Of a stretch of 64,000 nt of DNA, positions 17,652-27,585 are shown one piece after another. The first letter of the stretch is position 1. Every line of letters begins with the position of its first letter. This DNA is from Calidihabitans tengchongensis. GTDB taxonomy: Bacteria; Sysuimicrobiota; Sysuimicrobiia; Sysuimicrobiales; Kaftiobacteriaceae. The DNA lies in the NCBI GenBank assembly GCA_031459615.1, contig JAVKIE010000002.1, positions 186,001-250,000 on the forward strand. The letters run 5' to 3'. The notes under the pieces were generated by a model. The model was not told the origin of the DNA. It searched no databases and saw only the letters and a list, made by a program, of their open reading frames with translations. The position numbers and the translations under genes are program-made.

Positions 17652-18221
17652 GTGGACGGCGCAGCCGGGCGCATCGAGGTCATCTGCGGCAGCATGTTCA
17701 GCGGCAAGAGCGAAGAGCTGATCCGCCGGGTGCGGAGGGCGCAGATCGCCCGCCAGCGCGTGCAGGTGTTCAAGCCGGCGCTGGACGACCGCTACGGCCG
17801 GCGCCAGGTGGCGTCCCACGACGGCGCCCGGATGGACGCGATCCCGGTGGCCCGCAGCGAGGAGATCCTGCGGGCCCTGGACAGGGACACCACGGTGGTG
17901 GCCATCGACGAGGCCCAGTTTCTGGACGACCGTCTGCCCGAGGTGGTCCGGACCCTGGCCGACCGCGGGATCCGCGTCATCGTGGCCGGGCTGGACATGG
18001 ACTTTCGCGGTGAACCCTTCGGGCCGATGCCGCACCTGCTGGCCATCGCCGAGGCCGTGGACAAGCTGACGGCCATCTGCATGGTGTGCGGGGCGCCCGC
18101 CACCCGGACCCAGCGCCTGATCAACGGCCAGCCGGCCCGGTACACCGACCCGGTGATCCTGCTGGGCGCCCAGGAGGTGTACGAGGCCCGCTGCCGCCGC
18201 CACCACGTGGTGGCGCGCTGA
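17652..18221 (+). CDS. tdk: thymidine kinase
   Basis: A 189-residue type II thymidine kinase that salvages thymidine with ATP. The P-loop GSMFSGKSEELIRR starts at residue 13 and the Walker B/DEAQF segment VVAIDEAQFLDDRLP holds the catalytic acid. The lasso zinc site uses CMVCGAPATRTQR and the C-terminal CRRHH. GLDMDFRGEPFGPMPHLLA is typical. The start is the GTG at 17652, behind GAAGGGGGGGG; longer in-frame starts lie inside the preceding gene. Its place between rpmE and prfA is that of Bacillus. Confidence 0.95.
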   Translation: MDGAAGRIEVICGSMFSGKSEELIRRVRRAQIARQRVQVFKPALDDRYGRRQVASHDGARMDAIPVARSEEILRALDRDTTVVAIDEAQFLDDRLPEVVRTLADRGIRVIVAGLDMDFRGEPFGPMPHLLAIAEAVDKLTAICMVCGAPATRTQRLINGQPARYTDPVILLGAQEVYEARCRRHHVVAR

Positions 18222-18263
18222 TCTCCCGGGAAGGGGGCGGCAGGCAGGGGAACGCGCGGGGTT

Positions 18264-18269
18264 TATAAT
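18264..18269 (+). promoter_or_regulatory. -10 box TATAAT before prfA
   Basis: A perfect TATAAT 78 bases before the prfA ATG, in the gap after tdk; the -35 is weak. The resulting leader contains the pyrimidine repeat at 18307-18340. Confidence 0.5.
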
Positions 18270-18306
18270 CAGAACGGGAGAAGGGCGTGAGGCCTGAAGA
18301 AGGTTG

Positions 18307-18340
18307 TTCCCTCTTCCTTCTTCCCTCTTCCTTCTTCCCT
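18307..18340. repeat. pyrimidine repeat (14-base unit TTCCCTCTTCCTTC twice)
   Basis: Two tandem copies of TTCCCTCTTCCTTC and part of a third directly before prfA. On the mRNA this is pyrimidine-rich, so no Shine-Dalgarno sequence is visible immediately before the prfA start. Confidence 0.75.
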
Positions 18341-18347
18341 GTGACTT

Positions 18348-19421
18348 ATGAGCGTCGATCGGTCAGCGTGGATCACCAAACTGGAGGCCCTGGCCGCCCG
18401 CCACGACGAGCTGCTGGCGGCGCTGGCCGACCCGCAGGTCCTCAGCGACCCCGCCCGCCTGCAGCAGGTGGCCCGGGAGCGGGCGTTGCTGGAGGAGGCG
18501 GTGGCCCTGTACCGGGAGTACCAGCGGGTGAGCCGGGAAGTCGACGAGGCCGCGGCGATGGCCCGCGAGGAGCGGGACCCCGAGATGCGGGACCTCGCCC
18601 GGGCCGAGGAGGCGAGGCTGCGCGCGCGCCTGCAGGAGCTGGAGTCCCGCCTGCGGGAGATGGTGACCCCCCGGGATCCGCTGGCCGAGCGGAACATCAT
18701 CATGGAGATCCGGGCGGGCGCCGGCGGCGAGGAGGCCAGCCTGTTCGCCGCGGACCTGTTCCGGATGTATGCGCGCTTCGCGGAACGCCACGGCTGGAAG
18801 GTGGAGGTCCTGGAGAGCAGGCCCAGCGCCCTGGGCGGGTTCAAGGAGATCATCCTGGCGATCCAGGGGCGCGGGGCGTACCGGCGCCTGCGGTACGAAA
18901 GCGGCGTGCACCGGGTACAGCGGGTTCCGGTGACCGAGTCCTCCGGGCGCATTCACACCTCCACGGCCACGGTGGCCGTCCTGCCCGAGGCCGAAGAGGT
19001 GGACGTGCAGATCCGCCCCGACGAGATCGAGGTGGAGACCTTCCGCGCGGGCGGGGCCGGGGGCCAGAACGTCAACAAGGTGGAGACGGCGGTCCGCGTG
19101 CGCCACCTGCCCACGGGCCTGGTGGTGGCCTGCCAGGACGAGCGGTCCCAGCACCAGAACCGGGAGAAGGCGCTGCGGATCCTGCGGGCCAAGCTGCTGG
19201 AGATGGAGGTGCAGCGCCGCCAGCAGGCCCTGGCCCAGCAGCGCCGCCAGCAGGTGGGCACGGGAGAGCGCAGCGAGAAGATCCGGACCTACAACTTCCC
19301 CCAGAACCGGGTTACCGACCACCGGATCGGCCTGTCGCTCCACCGGCTGGACGCGGTCCTGGACGGCGACCTGGACGAGCTCATCGACGCCCTGGAGGCC
19401 GCCGAACTGGCGGTCCACTGA
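18348..19421 (+). CDS. prfA: peptide chain release factor 1
   Basis: A 357-residue class I release factor for UAA and UAG. The N-terminal coiled domain (about 1-105) is followed by the stop-codon domain; the peptidyl-transferase loop GGQ is at residues 238-240 in RAGGAGGQNVNKVET. GVHRVQRVPVTESSGRIHTS and NFPQNRVTDHRIGLSLHRLD are characteristic. The start ATG at 18348 has only pyrimidines upstream (TTCTTCCCTGTGACTT), so there is no classical ribosome site; initiation may rely on another feature. The next gene, prmC, methylates the GGQ glutamine of this protein, and the two are neighbours as in many bacteria. Confidence 0.97.
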   Translation: MSVDRSAWITKLEALAARHDELLAALADPQVLSDPARLQQVARERALLEEAVALYREYQRVSREVDEAAAMAREERDPEMRDLARAEEARLRARLQELESRLREMVTPRDPLAERNIIMEIRAGAGGEEASLFAADLFRMYARFAERHGWKVEVLESRPSALGGFKEIILAIQGRGAYRRLRYESGVHRVQRVPVTESSGRIHTSTATVAVLPEAEEVDVQIRPDEIEVETFRAGGAGGQNVNKVETAVRVRHLPTGLVVACQDERSQHQNREKALRILRAKLLEMEVQRRQQALAQQRRQQVGTGERSEKIRTYNFPQNRVTDHRIGLSLHRLDAVLDGDLDELIDALEAAELAVH

Positions 19422-19423
19422 GA

Positions 19424-19453
19424 CACGAGGGAAAAGGGAAGAGGGAAGAGGGG
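19424..19453. repeat. purine GGGAAGA-type intergenic repeat
   Basis: GAGGGAAAAGGGAAGAGGG followed by AAGAGGG directly after the prfA stop, in the gap before prmC. Confidence 0.7.
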
Positions 19454-19499
19454 GTACCCTCTCCCGGTTCCCTGCCGCCCGCGCACGTGTCCCGCGAGC

Positions 19500-20414
19500 A
19501 TGAGGGTCCGCGAGGCGTACCTGCGGGGACGGGAGCACCTGGCCGCCAGCGGGAGCGAAGAGGCGGCGCTGGAAGCGGAGGTGCTCCTGCGCCACGCCCT
19601 GGGCACCGACCGCACCGGCCTGTACACCCGCTGGGAGGCGGAGCTGCCCGGGGAGGCGTGGGAGCGCTACCGCGACTACCTGGACCAGCGGGCCCGCGGC
19701 CGGCCGGTGGCGTACATCGTCGGCCGGCGGGAGTTCTGGGGGCTGGCCTTCGCCGTAGACGAGAGGGTACTGATCCCCCGCCCGGAGACGGAGAGCCTGG
19801 TCGAGGCGGTTCTGGAGGAGCTGGCCGGGGTGGAGGCGCCCGTCGTGGTGGACGTGGGCACCGGCAGCGGGTGCGTGGCCGTCAGTCTGGCGGTGGCCCT
19901 GCCGCGGACCACGGTCTGCGCCACCGACATCTCTCGGGACGCCGTGGAGGTCGCCCGGGCCAACGCCGCACGCCACGGGGTCGCCGACCGGGTGGTGGTG
20001 CTGGCCGGCGACCTCCTGCAGCCCCTGCCCGCGTCGCTCCGGGGCCGGGTGGACGCCGTGGTGAGCAACCCTCCGTACATCCCCGCCGCCCGCTGGCAGG
20101 CCCTGCCCGTCCAGATCCGGGACTACGAGCCCGCCGTGGCGTTGGTGGCCGGCCCGGCGGGAACCGAGATCCACGCCCGCCTCATCGCCGCCTCGGCCGA
20201 CTGGCTGGCCCCCCGCGGCGTGCTGGCCCTCGAGGTGGCTCCCGACCAGGCGGAGGACGTGGCCGCCCTGGCGCGGGAATCCGGCCGCTACCAGTCGGTG
20301 CGGGTCCGCCGCGATGGCGGGGGCGCGCCGCGGGTGGTGGTGTGCCGGCGGGCCGCGGCGGCAGAGGCGGCCGGGCAGCGCAGGGAGGGGCGGGGGGCGG
20401 GCGAAACAGAGTAG
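19500..20414 (+). CDS. prmC: peptide chain release factor N(5)-glutamine methyltransferase
   Basis: A 304-residue SAM enzyme that methylates the GGQ glutamine of RF1 and RF2. The N-terminal helical domain (about 1-75) contains the typical LLRHALGTDRTGLY segment; SAM motif I is VVDVGTGSGCVAVSLA and the catalytic NPPY is in VVSNPPYIPAARW. IPRPETESLVEAVL before the SAM motif is diagnostic. The tail after about residue 285 is Arg/Gly-rich and reads into the gap before the next gene. It directly follows prfA, its substrate, and precedes ywlC, which is the classic Bacillota order. Confidence 0.94.
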   Translation: MRVREAYLRGREHLAASGSEEAALEAEVLLRHALGTDRTGLYTRWEAELPGEAWERYRDYLDQRARGRPVAYIVGRREFWGLAFAVDERVLIPRPETESLVEAVLEELAGVEAPVVVDVGTGSGCVAVSLAVALPRTTVCATDISRDAVEVARANAARHGVADRVVVLAGDLLQPLPASLRGRVDAVVSNPPYIPAARWQALPVQIRDYEPAVALVAGPAGTEIHARLIAASADWLAPRGVLALEVAPDQAEDVAALARESGRYQSVRVRRDGGGAPRVVVCRRAAAAEAAGQRREGRGAGETE

Positions 20415-20420
20415 GGGGCG

Positions 20421-21086
20421 ATGTCCTACTACCGGGTCACCTTTTCGAACCTCCGCGATCTCGACATCCGCCCGATTCCCATCATCCGCGTGGCCGAGGA
20501 CACCCGGCCGCCCCGGCGCGCGGTCCAGGCCCTGCGGGAGGGCCAGGTGATCGTGTACCCGACCGATACCGTCTACGGCCTGGGCTGCCGCATCGACGAC
20601 GAGCGGGCGGTGCGCCGGATCTTCACCATCAAGAACCGCCCGCCCACGGACCCCTTGCCCGTGCTGCTGGCGGACGCGGAGCAGGTGGCCGAGTATGCGC
20701 GGGAGGTGCCCGAGCGGGTGCGGCGGCTGATGGCCCGCTTCTGGCCGGGGCCCCTCACTCTGATCCTGCGGCGGTCGGCCCGGGTGCCCCCGGTGGTGAC
20801 CGGCGGGGCCGACACGGTGGCCCTGCGGGTGCCCAACCATCCGATTCCCCGGGCCCTGGTGCGGGAGGCGGGCGTGCCCATCGTGGGCACCAGCGCCAAC
20901 TCCCACGGCATGCCCGCGCCGGTGACGGCGCAGCTGGCGGTCTTCGACCTGGGCGACCGGGTGGACCTGGTCCTCGATGGAGGACGCACCCCTCTGGGGA
21001 GGGAGTCCACGGTGGTGGACCTGACGGGGCCGGAGCCCCGGATCATCCGCGAAGGCGCGATCCCGGCCGCGGAGCTGGGGCTGTGA
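20421..21086 (+). CDS. threonylcarbamoyl-AMP synthase (TsaC/YwlC/Sua5 family)
   Basis: A 221-residue enzyme that makes threonylcarbamoyl-adenylate from threonine, bicarbonate and ATP for the t6A37 tRNA modification. Residues VIVYPTDTVYGLGCRIDDE are the family signature, followed by IKNRPPTDPLPVLLAD, RFWPGPLTLIL, VALRVPNHP and VGTSANSHG. The Lys normally found before PLP (KPLP) is replaced by Asp in TDPLP. The C-terminal Sua5 domain is missing, as in short TsaC-type proteins. About 40 extra residues precede the YrdC core. The stop overlaps the rpiB start as GTGA. Confidence 0.9.
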   Translation: MSYYRVTFSNLRDLDIRPIPIIRVAEDTRPPRRAVQALREGQVIVYPTDTVYGLGCRIDDERAVRRIFTIKNRPPTDPLPVLLADAEQVAEYAREVPERVRRLMARFWPGPLTLILRRSARVPPVVTGGADTVALRVPNHPIPRALVREAGVPIVGTSANSHGMPAPVTAQLAVFDLGDRVDLVLDGGRTPLGRESTVVDLTGPEPRIIREGAIPAAELGL

Positions 21087-21589
21087 AGATCGCCGTCGCC
21101 AGCGACCACGCGGGCTACCGGCTCAAGGAGGAGATCAAGCTCCTCCTGCGGGAGATGGGGCATGAGGTGCGGGACTTCGGCACCCACTCCGATGACCCGG
21201 TGGACTACCCCGACTTCGTGGTGCCTGCGGCGGAGGCCGTCAGCCGCGGAGAGTGCGACCGGGGCATCGTGGTGGGCGGGTCCGGCAACGGCGAGGCCAT
21301 CGTGGCCAACAAGGTGCCCGGCATCCGCGCGGCCCTCTGCCACGACACCACCACCGCGCGGCTGAGCCGGGCCCACAACGACGCCAACGTCCTGGCCCTC
21401 GGGCAGCGCATCACCGGCAGCGAGGTCGTCCGGGATATCGTCCGGGTGTGGCTCCAGACGCCCTTCGAAGGCGGCCGCCACCAGCGGCGCCTGGAGAAGA
21501 TTGCCGCGGTGGAGAGCCGCTGGAGCCGTGCGGGGGTGGCGGCGCCGCCGGCGACGCGCGCCGCAGGCCGCCGGCGGAAGACCCCGTAG
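21083..21589 (+). CDS. rpiB: ribose-5-phosphate isomerase B
   Basis: A 168-residue RpiB/LacAB-family isomerase that interconverts ribose 5-phosphate and ribulose 5-phosphate. IAVASDHAGYRLKEEIK opens the protein. The active-site loop reads VVGGSGNGEAIVANKVPGIRAAL, with Glu at the position used as base in actinobacterial/mycobacterial RpiB, instead of the Cys of the E. coli type. SRAHNDANVLALGQR binds phosphate. A basic tail of about 25 residues (RAAGRRRKTP at the end) exceeds the usual 145-150. The start is the GTG at 21083 overlapping the preceding TGA. Confidence 0.94.
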   Translation: MKIAVASDHAGYRLKEEIKLLLREMGHEVRDFGTHSDDPVDYPDFVVPAAEAVSRGECDRGIVVGGSGNGEAIVANKVPGIRAALCHDTTTARLSRAHNDANVLALGQRITGSEVVRDIVRVWLQTPFEGGRHQRRLEKIAAVESRWSRAGVAAPPATRAAGRRRKTP

Positions 21590-21634
21590 CCCCCGCGCGG
21601 TCCACCGGCGAGGCCACCCGGGAGGAGGTGGGTG

Positions 21635-22270
21635 ATGGCCAGCGGCAAGGTGTACGTGTTCGACCACCCGCTGATCCTGCACAAGCTGACCATCCTGCGG
21701 GACAAGCGCACGGGTCACAAGGAGTTCCGGGAGCTGGTGGAGGAGATGGCGATGCTCATGGCCTACGAGGTGACGCGGTCCCACCCGACCCGCGAGGTGG
21801 AGGTGGAGACGCCGCTCGCCCGGGCCACGGGGCGCAGCATCGCCGGCCAGGAGATCGCCGTGGTGCCCATCCTGCGGGCGGGGCTGGCCATGGAGGCCGG
21901 GATCACCCGGTTGATCCCCACCGCCCGGGTGGGGCACGTGGGCATCTACCGCGACCCCGAGACCCTGCAGCCGGTCACCTACTACGCCAAGCTGCCGGCC
22001 GACATCGCCGAGAGGGAGGCGATGGTGGTGGACCCGATGCTGGCCACGGGCGGATCCATCGTCGCCTGCATCGACACCCTCAAACAGCGCGGCTGCCGGA
22101 CCATCAAGGTGATGGCCATCATCGCCGCCCCCGAAGGCATCCGCAAAGTGCACGGAGCGCATCCCGACGTGGAGATCTACACCGCGGCCGTGGACAGCCA
22201 CCTCAACGACCACGGGTACATCGTGCCCGGGCTGGGAGACGCCGGGGACCGGCTGTACGGGACACGGTAG
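21635..22270 (+). CDS. upp: uracil phosphoribosyltransferase
   Basis: A 211-residue salvage enzyme that makes UMP from uracil and PRPP. Family marks: VFDHPLILHKLTILRDKRTG, VPILRAGLAMEAG, the PRPP loop VVDPMLATGGSIVACIDTLK and the uracil-site segment VDSHLNDHGYIVPGLGDAGDR. GGAGGAGG at 21621-21628 is 6-7 bases ahead of the ATG at 21635, which is preferred over the adjacent GTG at 21632. It follows rpiB as in Bacillus subtilis and is followed by dCMP deaminase, so pyrimidine salvage genes (tdk, upp, comEB) cluster here. Confidence 0.96.
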   Translation: MASGKVYVFDHPLILHKLTILRDKRTGHKEFRELVEEMAMLMAYEVTRSHPTREVEVETPLARATGRSIAGQEIAVVPILRAGLAMEAGITRLIPTARVGHVGIYRDPETLQPVTYYAKLPADIAEREAMVVDPMLATGGSIVACIDTLKQRGCRTIKVMAIIAAPEGIRKVHGAHPDVEIYTAAVDSHLNDHGYIVPGLGDAGDRLYGTR

Positions 22271-22312
22271 CTCTCACACCCCGTTGCAGGTCAGAGGTTG
22301 AAGGTGTGAGAG
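22271..22312. repeat. 10-base inverted repeat after upp (possible terminator)
   Basis: CTCTCACACC at 22271-22280 and its perfect reverse complement GGTGTGAGAG at 22303-22312 enclose 22 bases. It starts directly after the upp stop codon. No T-run follows, so it may act as a stabiliser or Rho-assisted pause instead of an intrinsic terminator. Confidence 0.5.
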
Positions 22313-22347
22313 GGCGTGGGAGCGTGGAGGCGTTGACACGGTCGCGG

Positions 22348-22391
22348 GTCCTGATCCCGGAATCCGGATTCCGGATCCCGGATCCCGATGT
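22348..22391. repeat. GGATCCGGAAT-type palindromic intergenic repeat
   Basis: A run of overlapping palindromes of the form ATCCCGGAATCCGGATTCCGG and GGATCCCGGATCCC in the gap before the dCMP deaminase gene. A looser relative (ACCCGGATTCCTGATCCCTG) lies at 56118-56137 before the enolase-family gene. Confidence 0.55.
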
Positions 22392-22409
22392 GTCCAGGGG
22401 GCGGACGCC

Positions 22410-22895
22410 ATGAGGCCGGGATGGGATGAGTACTTCATGCGCATGGCGGTCCTGGCGTCCTCGCGCTCCACGTGCCTGCGCCGGCGGGTGGGAGCCGTGG
22501 TGGTCAAGGACCGCATGGTGCTGTCCACGGGGTACAACGACACCCCCCGGGGACTGCCCAACTGCGGGGAGGGGGGCTGCGAGCGCTGCGCCTCCGAGGC
22601 CCCCTCGGGCCAGGGCCTGGACACCTGCCTGTGCCTCCATGCCGAGCAGAACGCCCTCCTGCAGGCCGCCTACCACGGTGTGGCGGTGGCCGGCGCCACG
22701 TTGTACTCCACCCACCAGCCCTGTCTGACATGCGCCAAGATGATCGTCAACGTCGGCATCCGCCGCATCGTCTTTGCCGGCGACTACCCCGACCCCCTGG
22801 CCCGTCGGCTGCTGGAGCAGGCCGGGGTGGCGCTGGACCGCGTCGGCGCCGGCGTCCTGCCCTCCGGCGATCCCTCTGCGCCGCGCCCGAGCTGA
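22410..22895 (+). CDS. dCMP deaminase (ComEB family)
   Basis: A 161-residue zinc deaminase that turns dCMP into dUMP for dTTP supply. The zinc site is His77-Ala-Glu79 (LHAEQNALLQAA) and Cys105-x2-Cys108 (QPCLTCAKMIV). CLRRRVGAVVVKDRMVLSTGYN and the loop NCGEGGCERC are typical of the ComEB/DCTD type. The ATG at 22410 is preceded by GGGGGCGGACGCC. It is the last gene of the pyrimidine-salvage stretch. The sequence ends in a Pro/Ser-rich tail. The allosteric dCTP/dTTP control of the family is known, but was not checked residue by residue. Confidence 0.92.
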   Translation: MRPGWDEYFMRMAVLASSRSTCLRRRVGAVVVKDRMVLSTGYNDTPRGLPNCGEGGCERCASEAPSGQGLDTCLCLHAEQNALLQAAYHGVAVAGATLYSTHQPCLTCAKMIVNVGIRRIVFAGDYPDPLARRLLEQAGVALDRVGAGVLPSGDPSAPRPS

Positions 22896-22982
22896 GGCGC
22901 GGCGGGACGCCCCGCCAATTCTGTCCCCTGCCACCGCTGCGCGCGGCCACGGCCGACCCCGGCTGCGCGGGAGGGTGTTCTG

Positions 22983-22991
22983 TGCTATAAT
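22983..22991 (+). promoter_or_regulatory. rplY promoter, extended -10 TGcTATAAT
   Basis: A perfect TATAAT at 22986-22991 preceded by TGC; it gives a leader of about 50 bases before the L25 gene. Confidence 0.65.
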
Positions 22992-23006
22992 CGCCGACGG
23001 CTTTGC

Positions 23007-23028
23007 GGCCGGCAGGGACCGGCCTTTT
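23007..23028 (+). terminator. terminator-like hairpin inside the L25 leader (attenuator candidate)
   Basis: GGCCGG (23007-23012), a six-base loop CAGGGA, CCGGCC (23019-23024), then TTTT (23025-23028). It lies between the promoter and the start codon of the L25 gene, so it would stop transcripts early unless relieved, as expected for ribosomal-protein leader control. Confidence 0.55.
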
Positions 23029-23046
23029 CCGTTCGGGGGGCGCGCC

Positions 23047-23757
23047 ATGGAGCGGGTGACGCTGAAGGCCAGGCGGCGGGAGGAGACGGGATCCAACAGG
23101 GTCCGCCGGCTGCGGCTGGCGGGTCTGGTGCCCGGCGTGGTCTACGGTCGGGGCCGGGAGCCGATGCCGGTGGCGGTGGACGGCCGGGCGCTGCGGGAGG
23201 CCCTGCGCACCCACGCGGGCCTGAACGTGCTCATCGACCTGGCGGTGGGTAACGGCGAGGGGCAGCCCGCCACCGTGATGGTCAAGGAGATCCAGAGGGA
23301 CGTCATCCGGCGGGACATCATCCACGTGGACTTCTATGCCATCGACCTCACCCGGACCCTGGAGGCACGGGTCCCCCTGGTCTTTGTCGGGCAGCCGGCG
23401 GGCGTGGCCGAGGGCGGCGTGCTGGACATCCACCTGCGGGAGGTGGTGGTGGAGTGCCTGCCCACCGCGATCCCCGACCAGCTGGAGGTGGACGTCAGCG
23501 GCCTGGGTGTCGGTGACTCGATCCACGTGCGCGACCTCCGCCTGCCCCCCGGGGTCACGATGGTGAGCGCTCCCGACGAAGCCGTCGCGTCGGTGGTGCA
23601 GCCCAGGGTGGCCGAGGAGGCGGCGCCGGCCGCGGCGGAGGCGCCGGCCGCCGAAACCCCGGCGGCGCCCGCCGAGGCCCGTCCCGCGGGCGACGCCCGC
23701 ACGCCGGAGGCCCGTCCCGAGAAGACCCGGCCGGAGCGCGGCCCGCGCGCCGAGTAG
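23047..23757 (+). CDS. rplY: 50S ribosomal protein L25, CTC family
   Basis: A 236-residue general-stress type L25 (Ctc) that binds 5S rRNA. The N-terminal L25 domain (about 1-95) includes LKARRREETGSNRVRRLRLA, LVPGVVYGRG and IQRDVIRRDIIHVDFYAI; the C-terminal TL5-like beta domain (about 100-185) has VPLVFVGQPAGVAEGGVLD and EVVVECLPTAIPDQLEVDVS. An Ala/Glu/Pro-rich tail of about 50 residues is disordered. The ATG at 23047 follows GGGGGGCGCGCC. It is followed by pth, as in many bacteria where ctc and pth are neighbours. Confidence 0.94.
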   Translation: MERVTLKARRREETGSNRVRRLRLAGLVPGVVYGRGREPMPVAVDGRALREALRTHAGLNVLIDLAVGNGEGQPATVMVKEIQRDVIRRDIIHVDFYAIDLTRTLEARVPLVFVGQPAGVAEGGVLDIHLREVVVECLPTAIPDQLEVDVSGLGVGDSIHVRDLRLPPGVTMVSAPDEAVASVVQPRVAEEAAPAAAEAPAAETPAAPAEARPAGDARTPEARPEKTRPERGPRAE

Positions 23758-23787
23758 CGATCCCGTGGCCGGCGCGCTCGTGCCCCG

Positions 23788-24360
23788 ATGACGCTGGTTG
23801 TGGGGCTGGGCAATCCCGGCCGCCGCTACCGGGGGACCCGCCACAACGTGGGGTGGGAGGTGCTGGACCGGCTGGCCCGCCGCCTGGGTGTGGGTGTGGA
23901 CAGGGAAGAGGGATGGGCGCTCGTGGGAATGGGCCGGGTGGGCCGGCGGCGGGTGCTGCTGGCCAAGCCTCAGACGTTTGTCAACCTCAGCGGGACGGCG
24001 GTGGACGACCTCCGGCGGCGACACCGCATCCGCCCGGAGGAGATCCTGGTGATCCTGGACGACCTGGATCTGCCCCTGGGGCGGCTGCGGGTGCGGCCCC
24101 GCGGCAGCCACGGCGGGCACCGGGGGCTGCGCTCGATCCTGGAGGCCCTGGGCACCGAAGACGTTCCCCGGTTGCGGATCGGCATCGGGCGGCCGCCGGC
24201 GGGCGTCGACCCGGCCGACTTCGTGCTCACGCCCTTCACGCCGGAGGAGCGTGCGGTGCTGGAGCCGGTCCTCGAGCGCGCCGCCGAGGCCGCCGAGGTG
24301 GTCGTGCGGGACGGGCTGGAGGTCGCCATGACCCGCTTCAACGCACCCGTGCCCGTCTGA
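23788..24360 (+). CDS. pth: peptidyl-tRNA hydrolase
   Basis: A 190-residue esterase that recycles peptidyl-tRNA. All catalytic marks are present: VVGLGNPGRRYRGTRHNVGW (Asn and His of the HNVG segment), KPQTFVNLSG, the catalytic Asp in VILDDLDLP and GSHGGHRGLRSILEALG. PRLRIGIGRP and VDPADFVLTPFTPEE are typical of the C-terminal half. It lies 30 bases after the L25 gene; the two usually share a transcript. The length is normal for bacteria. Confidence 0.96.
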   Translation: MTLVVGLGNPGRRYRGTRHNVGWEVLDRLARRLGVGVDREEGWALVGMGRVGRRRVLLAKPQTFVNLSGTAVDDLRRRHRIRPEEILVILDDLDLPLGRLRVRPRGSHGGHRGLRSILEALGTEDVPRLRIGIGRPPAGVDPADFVLTPFTPEERAVLEPVLERAAEAAEVVVRDGLEVAMTRFNAPVPV

Positions 24361-24394
24361 TGCTCAACAGGGTTACACCGGCGGGAGGCATGCC

Positions 24395-26368
<1,974 letters not shown>

Positions 26369-27585
26369 CGGTTCCGCCCTGCCCCTCGGCGCCGCCCCGG
26401 CGGGCCGCGTCCCGGTCTACGCGCCCCTGCGCCACCGCGACTTCCGGTTGATGTGGACGGGCCTGCTGATCTCCAACACCGGATCGTGGATGCAGTTCGT
26501 GGCCCTGGGGTACCTGGTGGACCGCCTCACCCGCGATCCGCTGTACCTGGGGCTGCTGGCGGCGGTCCAGGCGGCCGCCCGCATCCTGGCCGCGCCGGTG
26601 GGCGGGGCGATGGCCGACCGGATGGACCGGCGGCGGCTGCTGCTGACCACCAACCTGGTCCTGATGGCCAGCGCGGCGCTCCTCGCGGCGCTGACGGCGG
26701 CGGGGACGATCCGGCTGTGGCAGATCCTGGCCCTGGCGGCGCTGAACTCCCTGGTCCAGGCGTTTGACATGCCGGCCCGCCACTCCCTGGTACCCCTCCT
26801 GGTGGAGGAGCGGGAGGTGCTGACGGCGGTGACCCTGAACTCGGTGGCCTTCAACGGGTCGGCCGTCTTCGGCCCCTCCCTGGGAGGCGTGGTCATCTCC
26901 GCGGTGGGGGAGGCCGGCTGCTTTGTCCTCAACGCCGTCTCCTTCCTGGCGGTCCTGGCGGCCGTGCGGGCGATGGCGTTTCCCCCGCACCCGGCGGCCG
27001 CCGGGCGGCTCGCCGACGACATGGCCGAGGGGGTGCGCCTCGTGCGCGAGCACCGCCGCCTGGCGGTCCTGCTGGCCGCGGTGGCCGTGGTGAGCTTCTT
27101 CGGCCGCCCCTACGTCCGCCTGATGCCGGCGTTCGCCCGGGAGCAGCTCCGCGTGGGCGCCACGGCCCTGGGCCTGCTGCAGGCGGCGCCGGGCGTGGGG
27201 ACGGTGCTGGCGGCTCTCCTGGTGGGCCGGCTGGCCGCCGGAGGGACGGGCGCGCTGCTGGCCTCGGCCGCCCTGGCGTTCGGCTTTCTGGTGACGGTGT
27301 TCGGCCTGTGCTCCACGCTGCCGGCGGCCCTGGGCGTCCTGGTCCTGGTCGGCGCCGCTCAGGCCCTGGCGCTGTCGGCGGCCAACGCCCTGGTGCAGCT
27401 GGCCACCCCGCCCGAGGCCCGCGGGCGGATCATGGGCCTGTACAGCATGGTCGCGTTCGGCGGGTTCGCCCTGGGCAGCCTCCCGGTGGGGGCGCTGGCG
27501 TCGGCGATCGGGGTCGGTCCGGCGCTGTCGGCGGGAGGGGTGGCCGTGATGCTGGCCACGCTGGCGCTGGCGCCCCGACTGCGTG

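Noticed and set aside
18287..21589. Plus-strand open frame of 1100 codons
   Set aside because: Only the last 168 codons are rpiB; the earlier part is in a wrong frame across prfA, prmC and ywlC.
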